Counted from the stretch's first letter, positions 16,535 to 28,334 are shown. The stretch is 64,000 bases of DNA from Actinokineospora baliensis (GCF_016907695.1 NZ_JAFBCK010000001.1:2232001-2296000); one strand, 5' to 3'. The notes: generated by a model from the sequence alone, not told the origin. Numbers and translations: made by a program.

Positions 16535-17311
16535 GTGAGTCTGCGCAGGCGTGTGGCCGACATCGTCTATGGCATCTACGAGAAGCGGCTCGTCCAGCAA
16601 GCGGGTGGGCGCACCCCCCGCCACGTCGGGGTGATGCTCGACGGGAACCGGCGCTGGGCCCGCGAGGCGGGGTTCACCGACGTCAACGACGGGCACCGGG
16701 TGGGTGCCAGGCGCATCGCCGACCTGCTCGGCTGGTGCGAGGAGGCCGGGGTCGAGGTGGTGACCCTGTGGCTGCTGTCCACCGACAACCTCAACCGCGA
16801 CGAATCCGAGCTGCGCCCGCTGCTGGAGATCATCGGCGACGTGGTCGACGAGCTCGCCGAGCCGGGCGCGCCGTGGCGGCTGCGGATCATCGGCGCGCTC
16901 GACCGGCTGCCCGCCGAGACCGCGGCCAGGCTGAAGGCCGCGGCGGGCCGCGCCGGTGGGCGCGAGGGCGTCGAGGTCAACATCGCGGTCGGGTACGGGG
17001 GCAGGCAGGAGATCGCCGACGCGGTGCGCAAGCTGCTGCAGCAGCACGCCGAGGCGGGCACCAGCATCGAGGCGCTGGCCGAGGTGCTCGACGTGGACCA
17101 CATCGCCGAGCACCTGTACACCTCCGGGCAGCCGGACCCGGACCTGGTGATCAGGACCTCCGGTGAACAGCGACTGTCGGGCTTCCTGCTCTGGCAGTCG
17201 GCGCACTCGGAATTCCACTTCTGCGAGGCCTACTGGCCGGATTTCCGCCGGACCGATTTCCTGCGCGCGCTTCGGGCGTACGGAATACGTCACCGGCGAT
17301 TCGGGTCTTAG
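16535..17311 (+). CDS. uppS: Short-chain Z-isoprenyl diphosphate synthase
   Basis: 258 residues, GTG at 16535. Cis-prenyltransferase: catalytic Asp in HVGVMLDGNRRWAREAG, and the C-terminal RTSGEQRLSGFLLWQ with SEFHF motifs binding IPP/Mg. The RTSGE form and the position next to trhA match Rv1086, the Z,E-farnesyl diphosphate synthase of mycobacteria, rather than the long-chain decaprenyl enzyme; chain length is inference. Supplies precursors of polyprenyl phosphate for the cell wall. Confidence 0.88.
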   Translation: MSLRRRVADIVYGIYEKRLVQQAGGRTPRHVGVMLDGNRRWAREAGFTDVNDGHRVGARRIADLLGWCEEAGVEVVTLWLLSTDNLNRDESELRPLLEIIGDVVDELAEPGAPWRLRIIGALDRLPAETAARLKAAAGRAGGREGVEVNIAVGYGGRQEIADAVRKLLQQHAEAGTSIEALAEVLDVDHIAEHLYTSGQPDPDLVIRTSGEQRLSGFLLWQSAHSEFHFCEAYWPDFRRTDFLRALRAYGIRHRRFGS

Positions 17312-17803
17312 GCACCACATCGGGCACCCGGGCCGGGGTTTTCCACCCAGCCGGTGGTCACGGCCGCGGCCGGATACGCCGCGTCAAGGCAGCTAGGGGC
17401 CCCGACCCCTAACCGCCGGTAGGTGTGGACGCGCCGACACGTTCGGCCGCTGCCGCCGGTCGCCGGGTGTGCTAGCGGCCGCCGGATCCGATAACGCTGC
17501 GCGCTCGCGTGGCGCCGGGATGTCACTGTGATGACGAAATAGAAAATCACCTGTGTGGCAGCGTGCCGATTGTCGGAGTTCGCAGGTAGCTTTCGAAGTG
17601 TCGGGCCGTGTCCACTGCGGTTCGACCCGGGAGGCCCTGGTCGTGAGAGTGACGATCGCGAGGGGGCCGGCACCCGGCTCCCGCGGGGAGCGAGGTGGAC
17701 GCCGGTAGCCACCGCGCGTCGGCCAGTCGCAGACCCAGCCAGGGCCGGTTGCCCGGCCCACCGAGGAAGCGGGCGCGGGTGCCGCGTCCGCGAGGGAGTT
17801 GCC
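17312..17803 (+). other. 492-bp leader/intergenic region of phoH2
   Basis: No credible gene. Positions 17533-17552 form the only AT-rich pocket (GACGAAATAGAAAATC), preceded by the inverted repeat GTCACTGTGATGAC; a promoter there would give a leader of about 250 nt. I looked for a mycobacterial-style phoAT antitoxin ORF ending on the phoH2 start: the frame that would end in the overlapping TGA has a stop at 17706 and no start codon after it. The M. tuberculosis genes coaA and glyA, found between uppS and phoH2 there, are absent. Confidence 0.5.
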
Positions 17804-19168
17804 GTGACCGCTTCGCGTTCATCCACAGGCCTTTCCTCGAGTACGTCGAGTTCCCAGGAGGCGGAACCAGCCAGGCGCACCTACGTCCTCGACACCTCCG
17901 TGCTGCTGTCGGACCCGTGGGCGTTGACCCGGTTCGCCGAGCACGCGGTCGTCGTCCCGCTGGTGGTCATCAGCGAGTTGGAGGGCAAGCGGCACCACCC
18001 GGAACTCGGGTGGTTCGCCAGGGAGACGTTGCGCCTGCTCGACGACCTGCGACGACGGCACGGCAGGCTCGACAAGCCCATCGCGGTGGGCGAGGGCACC
18101 CTGCACATCGAGCTCAACCACTCCGACCCGTCGGTGCTGCCCGCGGGCTTCCGCACCGACGGCAACGACTCCAGGATCCTGGCCTGCGCGCTCAACCTGG
18201 CCGCCGAGGGCCTGGCGGTCACCCTCGTCACCAAGGACATCCCGCTGCGGGTCAAAGCGGGCGCGGTGGGCCTGGACGCCGACGAGTACCGGGCGGGCGA
18301 GGTCGCCCCGTCCGGCTGGACCGGCATGACCGACCTGGACGTCCCCCAGGAGGCGGTGGCCGCCCTCTTCGAATCCGGCGCGGTCGAGCCTGCCGACTAC
18401 GGCGTCCCCGACGCGGCCGAACTCCCGGCGAACACCGGCATCCGGTTACTGGCGGGCACCTCAAGCGCCCTCGGCCGCGTCACCGCCGACAAGCAGATCC
18501 GCCTCGTGCGCGGCGACCGCGAGGCCTTCGGCCTGCACGGCCGCTCCGCCGAACAGCGCATCGCCCTCGACCTCCTGCTCGACCCCGACATCGGCATCGT
18601 CTCCCTCGGCGGCCGAGCGGGCACCGGCAAGTCCGCGCTGGCGCTGTGCGCGGGCCTGGAAGCGGTGATGGAACGCGGCCTGCACAAGCGGGTCGTCGTC
18701 TTCCGCCCGATGTACGCCGTCGGCGGGCAGGACCTCGGTTACCTGCCCGGCACGGAGAGCGAGAAGATGCTGCCGTGGGCGCAGGCGGTGTTCGACACGC
18801 TCGGCGCGCTGGTCAGCAAGCCGGTGATCGACGAGGTGCTGCACCGGGGCATGCTGGAAGTCCTGCCCCTGACCCACATCCGCGGCAGATCACTGCACGA
18901 CACCTTCGTGATCGTCGACGAAGCCCAGTCCCTGGAACGCAACGTCCTGCTGACCGTGCTGTCCCGACTCGGCTCGGGGTCACGCGTGGTGCTGACACAT
19001 GACGTGGCACAGCGCGACAACCTCCGGGTCGGACGGCACGACGGGGTCGCCGCGGTGATCGAGAAGTTGAAGGGGCACCCGCTGTTCGCGCACGTGACGC
19101 TGACGCGGTCGGAGCGGTCGCCTATCGCCGCCCTGGTGACGGAGATGCTGGAGGACCACACGGCTTAG
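17804..19168 (+). CDS. phoH2: PIN-PhoH ATPase/ribonuclease PhoH2
   Basis: 454 residues; GTG at 17804 with GAGGGAG upstream. N-terminal PIN nuclease domain ([12 protein letters not shown], Asp30; later acidic residues around NDSRI and TLVTKD) followed by the PhoH ATPase domain: Walker [12 protein letters not shown] near residue 270, Walker B-like [10 protein letters not shown]. In mycobacteria PhoH2 unwinds and cleaves RNA in an ATP-dependent way. Full length for the family. Confidence 0.92.
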   Translation: MTASRSSTGLSSSTSSSQEAEPARRTYVLDTSVLLSDPWALTRFAEHAVVVPLVVISELEGKRHHPELGWFARETLRLLDDLRRRHGRLDKPIAVGEGTLHIELNHSDPSVLPAGFRTDGNDSRILACALNLAAEGLAVTLVTKDIPLRVKAGAVGLDADEYRAGEVAPSGWTGMTDLDVPQEAVAALFESGAVEPADYGVPDAAELPANTGIRLLAGTSSALGRVTADKQIRLVRGDREAFGLHGRSAEQRIALDLLLDPDIGIVSLGGRAGTGKSALALCAGLEAVMERGLHKRVVVFRPMYAVGGQDLGYLPGTESEKMLPWAQAVFDTLGALVSKPVIDEVLHRGMLEVLPLTHIRGRSLHDTFVIVDEAQSLERNVLLTVLSRLGSGSRVVLTHDVAQRDNLRVGRHDGVAAVIEKLKGHPLFAHVTLTRSERSPIAALVTEMLEDHTA

Positions 19169-19173
19169 GAACT

Positions 19174-19215
19174 GGCGATGGCCCTCGGAGTGATGTCGCT
19201 CCGGGGGCCACCGCC
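19174..19215. terminator. Bidirectional hairpin between phoH2 and the XRE gene
   Basis: GGCGATGGCCCTCGGAG pairs with CTCCGGGGGCCACCGCC (15 of 17 pairs) around an 8-nt loop, between convergent genes. It reaches the last base of the XRE stop codon. Confidence 0.8.
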
Positions 19216-19421
19216 TAGTCCTCGACCCACTCCAGGAGGTCTCCTGGTTGGCACTCGAGTACGCGGCACATGGCTTCCAGGGTGCTGAAGCGGACGGCTT
19301 TCGCACGGCCGTTCTTCAGGACTGCCACGTTCGCGGGGGTGAGGCCGACTCGTTCGGCGAATTCGCCGACGCTCATTTTTCGTTTGGCTAGTTGGACGTC
19401 GATGCGGACCACGATGGGCAT
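19215..19421 (-). CDS. Small Cro/CI-type (YozG-like) regulator
   Basis: 68 residues. Minimal XRE HTH: VQLAKRKMSVGEFAERVGLT, then NVAVLKNGRAKAVRFSTLEA and CQPGDLLEW. The ATG overlaps the stop of the DUF2975 gene (ATGA), so the two are one operon. DUF2975/XRE pairs are a common arrangement in which the small HTH protein governs its own operon. Confidence 0.9.
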   Translation of the reverse strand: MPIVVRIDVQLAKRKMSVGEFAERVGLTPANVAVLKNGRAKAVRFSTLEAMCRVLECQPGDLLEWVED

Positions 19422-19900
19422 CAGATCACCGAGTCCAGGTCGGCGCGCAGGGCTGAGGCTTGGCGCAGGAGGGCGCGCAGGACGACCACCAGCAGCCCGA
19501 CCACGGTGACGCCGACCGACATCAGGAATAGCACCAGCGGCAACCCCGGGTCGTTCGCGTTGAACCCGACGAAGCCGAGCACGCCGAGCAGCACCACCCC
19601 GCCCCCGGCGATCGCCCACACGATCGCGTCCACCCACACCAGGGACTCCTCGGTGAAGATCCGGTCGGTCTTGACCAGGGTGAGCAGCTTCCAGGTGGAC
19701 ACGATCACCACCTGCACGCACAGCACCCAGAACACCGTCACGCCGGTGGCGGGCCAGCGCAGGTGGGCGAACTCCGGGTCCTCGCGCGCCATGTGCGCGA
19801 ACTGGCCGGGCAGGGACATGGTCTGGAACAGGACCAGCACGCCGAACAGCACGACGAGCAGTACGCGGAGTGGGACGACCACTCGATGCACGGATGTCAT
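19421..19900 (-). CDS. DUF2975 membrane protein
   Basis: 159 residues, four TM helices (about 8-28, 48-70, 85-107, 117-140), with TDRIFTEESLVWVDAI between helices 2 and 3 as in DUF2975. ATG at 19900; no Shine-Dalgarno is seen, and the promoter elements at 19930-19948 sit close enough for a leaderless mRNA. Function unknown; paired with the small XRE regulator. Confidence 0.85.
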   Translation of the reverse strand: MTSVHRVVVPLRVLLVVLFGVLVLFQTMSLPGQFAHMAREDPEFAHLRWPATGVTVFWVLCVQVVIVSTWKLLTLVKTDRIFTEESLVWVDAIVWAIAGGGVVLLGVLGFVGFNANDPGLPLVLFLMSVGVTVVGLLVVVLRALLRQASALRADLDSVI

Positions 19901-19921
19901 GCGTCGAGTGTCGCCAGGAAT

Positions 19922-19948
19922 CTATCGAAAGTCAATCGGTAGCTATCG
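19922..19948 (-). promoter_or_regulatory. Promoter/operator of the DUF2975-XRE operon
   Basis: CTATCG occurs at 19922-19927 and 19943-19948 (21 bp apart, two helical turns) with an inverted CGGTAG at 19938-19943. Between them on the minus strand is TTGACT (19935-19930), a -35 match. The geometry suits autoregulation by the XRE protein. The -10 is weak (GACACT). Confidence 0.45.
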
Positions 19949-19952
19949 TTGA

Positions 19953-20480
19953 TCAGCTGGTCAATAGGAAGCTGTCGACCAGGCCGGTGGTGTTGCTGAT
20001 CGGGGTGCCGAGCAGGCAGCCGACCACGCTGCCGAGGTAGCTGGTGCCGGAGGTGACCTTGGTGGCGCTGTCGCCGAGGTGCCTGCCCGCGGTGACGGCC
20101 CCGGTCAGGACCACGGTTTGCCCGACGACGGTGGAGTTGGACCACGTGACGGTCGTGGTGTCGCCGGTTCCGTCGAGCCAGGTGACCACTTCGGTCTCCG
20201 GCGGGATGCCGGGCACCACCGGCACGCAGGACAACGTGGCGCTGTTGACCACGGTGCTGGTCGCGGTGGGGCCGACCAGGCAGGTGCCGTAGGTGTAGGT
20301 GGCCGTGGCGGTCACGGTCTGCGGGGTGGTGGTGATCGGCGGGGTGAACGCCCGGCTGAAGCTGCCGAGGCACTCGGCGTCCACCGCCACGGGCGCTGCG
20401 GCGGCCTGTGTCCAGCCCGCGGTCAAGGCCGCCAACAGGAGCGTGACCGTGACCAGCACCCGGCGCAACGGCTTCGTCAT
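19953..20480 (-). CDS. Secreted protein of unknown function
   Basis: 175 residues from the ATG at 20480 (MTKPLRRVLVTV...), which gives a clean signal peptide with cleavage after WTQAAAA; longer starts at 20498 and 20519 are possible. The mature part is rich in Thr/Val with beta-strand character (TVTATATYTYGTC) and contains four Cys, consistent with an exported beta-sandwich. No family recognised. Confidence 0.72.
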   Translation of the reverse strand: MTKPLRRVLVTVTLLLAALTAGWTQAAAAPVAVDAECLGSFSRAFTPPITTTPQTVTATATYTYGTCLVGPTATSTVVNSATLSCVPVVPGIPPETEVVTWLDGTGDTTTVTWSNSTVVGQTVVLTGAVTAGRHLGDSATKVTSGTSYLGSVVGCLLGTPISNTTGLVDSFLLTS

Positions 20481-20576
20481 CTGGTTCCGCCTCGTCATCG
20501 AGAGGTTGCCCGACGTCACCGATCTTGCTCCGGTGCGGACCCCGGGGACAATGCGCCATCCCGGGGTCCGGACCGC

Positions 20577-21362
20577 TCAGTCGAGTGCTCGGCGGAGGAA
20601 GCCGCGGATACCCAGGGTGCCGAACACGCCGCAGGCGGCGACCATGACCAGGAGGCTGATCCACATCGGGATGTGCGGCACGTGCGGGACCAGTTCCGCG
20701 CGCATGCCCTCGCTGACGTAGGTCAGCGGGTTGAGGGCGCACAGGACCTGGAACCACCGCACGCTCTCGAGCCCCATCCACGGGAACTGGGTGGAGCCGG
20801 TGAACATCAGCGGGATCATGATCACCGCGAACAGGATGTTGATCTGCCTGGGCTGCACCGAGGTGCCGATGGTCATCCCGATCGCCGCGCCGACCAGGGC
20901 GCCGAGGGCCACGATCAGCAGGACCGGCAGCCAGGCCGAAGCGGGCCAGCTGATGTTGTCCAGGATGAGGAACCCGATCGGGATCATCACCAGCGCCGCG
21001 ACCACCCCGCGCAGCGCGCCGAAGAGCATCTTCTCCACCGCCACCCAGGCGATCGGGATCGGCGCGAGCAGCCGGTCCTCGATCTCCCTGGTCCAGGAGA
21101 AGTCCATGATCAGCGGCATGGTGGTGTTCTGCAGCGCGCCGAGGAACCCGTTGAGCGCGACGATGCCGGGCAGCAGGATCGCGGCGTAGTCGGGGCCGAC
21201 GTAGCCGAGGTTGGCCAGCACCTTGCCGAAGATGAACAGGGTGAAGAACGGCTGGACGATCACCTGGGCGAGGAACGGCAGCAGTTCGCGGCCGGTGACG
21301 AACACGTCGCGCCACAGCACCGAGCCGAAGGTGCGCAGCGGGGAACTGGCGTGGGTGGTCAT
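20577..21362 (-). CDS. ABC-2 type transporter permease
   Basis: 261 residues; ATG overlaps the stop of the ATPase gene (ATGA). Six TM helices, ABC-2 signature near the C-terminal half (LMFTGSTQFPW...LNPLTYVSEGMR). Forms an exporter with the upstream ATPase, DrrAB-like. The substrate (drug, lipid or secondary metabolite) cannot be inferred. Confidence 0.9.
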   Translation of the reverse strand: MTTHASSPLRTFGSVLWRDVFVTGRELLPFLAQVIVQPFFTLFIFGKVLANLGYVGPDYAAILLPGIVALNGFLGALQNTTMPLIMDFSWTREIEDRLLAPIPIAWVAVEKMLFGALRGVVAALVMIPIGFLILDNISWPASAWLPVLLIVALGALVGAAIGMTIGTSVQPRQINILFAVIMIPLMFTGSTQFPWMGLESVRWFQVLCALNPLTYVSEGMRAELVPHVPHIPMWISLLVMVAACGVFGTLGIRGFLRRALD

Positions 21363-22402
21363 CGCAGCTCCCGGCCGGTGAGGTGGATGAAGACGTCTTC
21401 GAGGCTCGGGGTGCCGATGGACAGGTCGGTGACCTCGCACGCGGTGTCGCCGAGGACCCGCAGCACGGACGGCAGGACCACCGCGGCCTCCTGCCCGGTG
21501 TAGAGGCGGAACTGACCGGTGGACGAGGGTGCCGCTTGCGCCGCGAGAGCGGCCAATGCGGCAGGCGGGACGCCAGGCGGCAGTCCAGCGGGCACAGCAG
21601 GTGCGCCTGCGGCGATCCGCTCGACCCGCTCGATGCCGTCAATGCCCGCAAGGGCCTTCTCGACCAGCTCAGCCGTAGTGCTCGCCAGGTTCACAGTGAC
21701 GCTCACGGTGGTGCTACCGGGCAATCCGCGCGTAAGAGCCGCGGGCGTGTCCAGGGCGAGCAGCTTGCCGTGGTCGACGATGCCGACCCGGTCGCACAGC
21801 TTGGCGGCCTCGTCCATGTCGTGCGTGGTGAGCACGACCGTGACCCCCTCGGCGCGCAGGTCGCGCACCCGGTCGTGCACGAACAGCCGGGCCTGCGGGT
21901 CCAGGCCGGTGGACGGTTCGTCCAGGAACATCACCTTCGGCTGGTGCATCAACGCGCGCGCGATCATCACCCGCTGCGCCTGCCCGCCGGAGACGATGTC
22001 GATCTTGTCCTTGGCCCGGTCGGCCAGCCCCATCTTGTCCAGGATCTCGTCGGCCCGCGCGTTGCGCTGGGCCCGCGGCACCCCGTGGTAGGCCGCGTGG
22101 AACAGCAAGTTCTGCCGGATGTTGAGCGATCTGTCCAGGTTGTTGCGCTGCGGCACCACCGCCAGCAGTTGCCGCGCGCGCCTGGCGTCGCGGACCACGT
22201 CGACCCCGTGCACCTCGGCGTGCCCCGACGTCGGCAGCACCCTGGTGGTCAGCACCCCCACGGTCGTCGTCTTCCCGGCGCCGTTGGGTCCCAGCAGGCC
22301 GAACACCTCACCGGCCTCGACGCTGAAACCCAGGCCGTCCACCGCGGGCTTGGGGTTCTTCTTGTACAGCTTGACAAGGTCCCTGACCTCGACTGCTCTC
22401 AC
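21359..22402 (-). CDS. ABC transporter ATP-binding protein (DrrA-like)
   Basis: 347 residues. Walker A GPNGAGKTTT, signature VSGGQAQRV, Walker B VMFLDEP, switch His in TTHDMDEA; residues after about 230 form the long C-terminal regulatory extension seen in DrrA-type daunorubicin-resistance ATPases. Translationally coupled to its permease. ATG or GTG at 22402. Confidence 0.92.
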   Translation of the reverse strand: MRAVEVRDLVKLYKKNPKPAVDGLGFSVEAGEVFGLLGPNGAGKTTTVGVLTTRVLPTSGHAEVHGVDVVRDARRARQLLAVVPQRNNLDRSLNIRQNLLFHAAYHGVPRAQRNARADEILDKMGLADRAKDKIDIVSGGQAQRVMIARALMHQPKVMFLDEPSTGLDPQARLFVHDRVRDLRAEGVTVVLTTHDMDEAAKLCDRVGIVDHGKLLALDTPAALTRGLPGSTTVSVTVNLASTTAELVEKALAGIDGIERVERIAAGAPAVPAGLPPGVPPAALAALAAQAAPSSTGQFRLYTGQEAAVVLPSVLRVLGDTACEVTDLSIGTPSLEDVFIHLTGRELR

Positions 22403-22508
22403 CCCGCAACCATATGCCGCGCGTCAAACGAGATGCGACCGCGCGAATCCGCACCAGGGCGTGATTCGCGCGGTTTGTCGGCATAGGAGTTCGTCCACTC
22501 AGGACGGA

Positions 22509-22555
22509 GGGTGGCGGTGGTCCGAGACCTCCTCAAGCCCGGACCACCGCCACCC
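22509..22555 (-). terminator. Strong hairpin terminator
   Basis: Perfect 16-bp arms, GGGTGGCGGTGGTCCG (22509-22524) and CGGACCACCGCCACCC (22540-22555), 15-nt loop, 7 nt past the stop of the minus-strand gene at 22563. Confidence 0.85.
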
Positions 22556-22562
22556 CGTGGGC

Positions 22563-23321
22563 CTAACGTCGCCGCAGTGCAGGGGCGGCGGTCGTGAGGA
22601 CCACCGCGGCGACGCTCAGCACCAGGATCCCGAGGACCGCCCAGGGCATGGCCGCGCTACCGGGCGTTCCGGTACCGGTGGGGCTGACCAAGCCCGTGCT
22701 CGGGGAGGAATAGCCGCCCGCTTGACCGGAGCGGTCGTAGGCGGAGCCGGGCAGCTTGTCGGCGTAGCGGGACGCGACCTCGCGCTGGTACTGCGCCAGC
22801 GACTGGGTCTTGCCGGTCGACAGGGAGCGGATCGCGTTCCCGGTGACCGCGTACCAGCTGTTCGTCTGCGGTTCCCGCAGCAGGACAGCGCCAGCGCCCA
22901 GCTTGCTCGCGTTGCGGAACTCCAGGTCGCCCGCGGCGATGTTGGCGACCGTCCACGCGCCGGAGGCGTCGCGGACCGTCCACACCGACGCGCTCGCCCC
23001 GCCGGACGCGGTGGCCGGGACGGCCACGTACGCCAGGCGGCCGACCTTCGACGAGCGGCCCGCGACGAACTCCGGGCTCAGCTCGTACACCGGCACCGAG
23101 GTGCCGCCGACCTGGGCCTGGCCCGCCCCGGCGAATCCCGCCGCGCCGAGGAACTTGCCGACCGTCGCGGTGACGTCCGGAGTGGACGCCGCCGCACTGG
23201 CCTTCGCCGCGTCGGCCGCCGAGACCGAGCCGTCGACCGGGGTCGGGTCGGCGCCCGCGTAGCCGGCGAGGCCGAGCACGCCCACCGCGGCCAGGGCCAG
23301 GGTTGTGAGGATCTTGCGCAT
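22563..23321 (-). CDS. Exported protein with C-terminal membrane anchor
   Basis: 252 residues from the ATG at 23321 (GTG at 23330, overlapping the protease stop, is an alternative). Signal peptide MRKILTTLALAAVGVLGLAGYAGA; a helical then beta-rich ectodomain; Ser/Gly/Thr-rich stalk; single TM AMPWAVLGILVLSVAAVVLTT and RRR stop-transfer. No LPXTG motif. Co-transcribed right behind the papain-like protease, so a surface partner or substrate is plausible. Not recognised by family. Confidence 0.75.
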   Translation of the reverse strand: MRKILTTLALAAVGVLGLAGYAGADPTPVDGSVSAADAAKASAAASTPDVTATVGKFLGAAGFAGAGQAQVGGTSVPVYELSPEFVAGRSSKVGRLAYVAVPATASGGASASVWTVRDASGAWTVANIAAGDLEFRNASKLGAGAVLLREPQTNSWYAVTGNAIRSLSTGKTQSLAQYQREVASRYADKLPGSAYDRSGQAGGYSSPSTGLVSPTGTGTPGSAAMPWAVLGILVLSVAAVVLTTAAPALRRR

Positions 23322-23326
23322 GCCGT

Positions 23327-23890
23327 TCACCGCCTGATCCCGGTCAGCGTGTGGGTCCACGAGAAGCTGGAGTTGTTGACGTAGTAGTTGTAGGTCGCCC
23401 AGTTGTAGCGGTAGTTGTCCGGCCACGGGTCGCCCCAGTAGACCCAGCTCTTGGCCGAGTCGTAGCCGTAGAGCACGTGCATGTGCCCGCCACCGGACTT
23501 CCAGAGGATGCGGGTCTCGACCGGCTGGTTGGCGTTGAGCTGGGACTGCACCGCCGAGTAGCTGATCGTGTTGTAGATGTAGGACCCCGGGCTGCTGAAG
23601 CCGAGGCGGGAGAAGCCGTTGCGCACCTGGGCGAGGTCGGCCTGGTCGTTGGGGCAGGTGAGGTTGGTGTTGCGGTTCTTGGCCAGCGCGCAGAAGTAGT
23701 TCTGCGACACGTTCACGCCGTGGGACGCGGCGATCGACGTGCCCGAGGCGGCCCAGCACCAGTTGGTCTGCTGCTGGGCCTGCATCGTGAACGCGGCGGC
23801 CGCTTGGGCCGACGCGGGTGCGCTGACCAGCCAGGCGAGGACGGCCACGAGGGTGGCCGCCAGCGCCGAGCGGGTCGCTTGCCGGGACAT
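23327..23890 (-). CDS. Secreted papain-like cysteine protease
   Basis: 187 residues; ATG at 23890 with GGAGG upstream. Signal peptide ends near SAPASAQAAAA. Papain-fold residues: Cys45 in QQTNWCWAAS, His138 in GGHMHVLYGYD, Asp154 in YWGDPWP. The CWAAS and GGHxxVLxGY pattern matches the papain-like family that includes AvrRpt2-type and staphopain-like secreted proteases. Two further Cys may form a disulfide. First gene of a two-gene operon. Confidence 0.82.
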   Translation of the reverse strand: MSRQATRSALAATLVAVLAWLVSAPASAQAAAAFTMQAQQQTNWCWAASGTSIAASHGVNVSQNYFCALAKNRNTNLTCPNDQADLAQVRNGFSRLGFSSPGSYIYNTISYSAVQSQLNANQPVETRILWKSGGGHMHVLYGYDSAKSWVYWGDPWPDNYRYNWATYNYYVNNSSFSWTHTLTGIRR

Positions 23891-24079
23891 GATGCCTCCT
23901 GAAAACGCAGGGTGGAGTGCTCGGAAGCGTGCGATCACCGCGTTTCGGCGGACAAGGGCCCGGCAAGGGGGCCCGGAGCGTTCCAGCCGGACGGCGCACC
24001 TTTACCCGTCGGTTACGCGTGGCTACTGTGAACATTCACCGTCGTTCACCCGTTCGGGAACGCCCAGTCGGGAGCAGCC

Positions 24080-26468
<2,389 letters not shown>

Positions 26469-26517
26469 CGCCTGCGAAGAAAGGGAGGGCGGACCGGGAT
26501 CGCCTCGGCCACTGGAT

Positions 26518-28026
26518 TCACAGGAGCCTACGTACCGCGTCGATGGTGTCCGCCTCGGCGGCTGTCTTGTCCGGTCGGTACCGGACCACCCGCGCGAAGC
26601 GCAACGCCACCCCGCCCGGGTACCGGGTGCTCACCTGCACCCCGTCAACGGCGATCTCCACCACCAGCTCCGGTCGCATGTAGACAGTCCACTCGTCACC
26701 CCCCGAGCGGTACTGCGGGAATTCCTCCGTCTGCCACCGCAGCAGTTCGTCGGTCAGTCCCTTGAACGTCTTCCCGACCATCACCGGCGGCCCGCCGTCC
26801 GGGTCCCGCGCGCCCAGGTGCAGGTTCGACAGCGACCCCGTCCGCCGACCGTGCCCCCATTCCGCGCCCAGCACCACCAGGTCCAGCGTGTGCACCGGCT
26901 TGACCTTCTGCCACGCCTTGCCCCGGCGCCCGGCGGCGTACACCGAGGCCAGGTCCTTCACCATCACCCCTTCATGTCCCTCGGCCAGCGCCCGCGCCGC
27001 CAGGTCCTCCGCGTCCTCGACGGACGGGTCCACCAAGCCCGGGATGACGTGTTCGCCCACGGCCCGGCGCAGTGCGGCGGCGCGGTCACGCAGGGGTAGG
27101 TCGATCAGGTCTTCGCCGTCGAGGTGTAGGCAGTCGAAGAAGTACGGCCGCAGCAGGAGGGCCTTCACCTGCTCCTCGACGGTGCTGCCGAACCTGCTCA
27201 TCGTCTCCTGGAACGGCCTGGGCCTGCCGTCGTCGGACAGGGCGAGGGTTTCGCCGTCCAGGACCACCGTGGTGCAGGGGAGGTCGCGGACGAGGGCGAC
27301 GAGTTCGGGGACGCTGTCGGTGATCTCGCGGAGGGTGCGGGTGTAGATCGTCACCCGGTCGGGGGTCTTGTGGACCTGGATGCGGGCGCCGTCCAGCTTG
27401 TACTCGATGGCGCAGGGGGTGAGCTGGGTCAGGGCGTCGGCCAGGGAGGAGCCGGGGGAGGCCAGCATCGGGCGGACCGGGCGGTGCAGTTGAAGACCGA
27501 CCGCCGACAGGTCGCCGCCGGTGAGGGCGATGGCGGCGGTGGCGGGCAGGCGGCCGGAGAGCATGAACGCGCGGCGGACGGCGGGGACGGGGGCATCGGC
27601 GGCCTTGGCGACCGCGTCGAGCATGACGCCCTCGAGGGCGCCCTGGCGGAGTTCGCCGGTGAGCAGGGCGACGATGAACCTCTGCTCGTCGGCTGTCGCG
27701 GCACCGAACAGCTCGTCCAGCAGCGCCCGGCGGGTCGCGGTCGACCCCTTGCCGGAGGCCTCGGCCAGCGCGGTCAGCACCCGGTCGAGTTCGACGACGG
27801 TCAGCGCGGGCTCGGTCGCGGGTGGGTGGTCCAGGGCGAGCAGCGTCCGCCACCCGGCGCCCACCCGGCCCTGGACCGGCGACCCGGTGAGGAAGCCGAC
27901 CACCGGCGCGATCTCCGCCGGGTCGGCGCGGCGCAGCAGTGCGGCCAGGGTGTCGACTTTGGCCAGCCGCGAGCGGGTGCCGCCGACCTCGGCGGAGGCC
28001 GTCACCACGTCGGTCATCGTCAGCAT
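26518..28026 (-). CDS. ligB: ATP-dependent DNA ligase (LigB type)
   Basis: 502 residues from the ATG at 28026. N-terminal DNA-binding domain, nucleotidyltransferase domain with adenylated lysine K210 in EYKLDGARIQVH, motif III TTVVLDGETLA, motif IV EGVMVKD, motif V WQKVKPVHTLDLVV, then an OB-fold ending RYPGGVALRFARVV. Closely resembles M. tuberculosis LigB (Rv3062). An accessory ligase in a genus that would also have NAD-dependent LigA. Confidence 0.93.
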   Translation of the reverse strand: MLTMTDVVTASAEVGGTRSRLAKVDTLAALLRRADPAEIAPVVGFLTGSPVQGRVGAGWRTLLALDHPPATEPALTVVELDRVLTALAEASGKGSTATRRALLDELFGAATADEQRFIVALLTGELRQGALEGVMLDAVAKAADAPVPAVRRAFMLSGRLPATAAIALTGGDLSAVGLQLHRPVRPMLASPGSSLADALTQLTPCAIEYKLDGARIQVHKTPDRVTIYTRTLREITDSVPELVALVRDLPCTTVVLDGETLALSDDGRPRPFQETMSRFGSTVEEQVKALLLRPYFFDCLHLDGEDLIDLPLRDRAAALRRAVGEHVIPGLVDPSVEDAEDLAARALAEGHEGVMVKDLASVYAAGRRGKAWQKVKPVHTLDLVVLGAEWGHGRRTGSLSNLHLGARDPDGGPPVMVGKTFKGLTDELLRWQTEEFPQYRSGGDEWTVYMRPELVVEIAVDGVQVSTRYPGGVALRFARVVRYRPDKTAAEADTIDAVRRLL

Positions 28027-28151
28027 GCCGTCATGGTGCCCGCACCCACTGACAACCGCAGCCGAAAGAAGATCGCGATCCCACCGCAACCCCGGTCCGG
28101 CTCGCGCGTCTACCTGGATGAGCCCCTCGTACCCATGCGGAGCCCTCCTTG

Positions 28152-28334
28152 ATGCGTCTTGCCCTCGCCACCGTCCTCACCATGACCGCGGTGGCGCTCG
28201 CCGGGTGTGCCGACCGCACCCCGCCGTCCGCCGAGTCCAGGAGCCGGGTGGCCATCCCGGTGCCGCCCCCCGTTCAAGAGGCCGTCGAAGCACAGCCGCT
28301 TCAGGCTCCACAGTGGATAGTCAGAGCGCGCTGA
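28152..28334 (+). CDS. Small putative lipoprotein
   Basis: 60 residues, ATG at 28152; RBS weak. Signal peptide with lipobox VALAGC (Cys19) and a short Pro/Val-rich mature part. Its end overlaps the MocR gene stop by 14 bp (convergent). It is short and lacks a strong RBS, so it could be spurious, though the lipobox is a good one. Confidence 0.45.
   Translation: MRLALATVLTMTAVALAGCADRTPPSAESRSRVAIPVPPPVQEAVEAQPLQAPQWIVRAR

Noticed and set aside
17555..17803. Upstream extension of the phoH2 frame or a phoAT gene
   Set aside because: The extension has no RBS or family similarity; the coupled frame has an in-frame stop at 17706 and no start afterwards.
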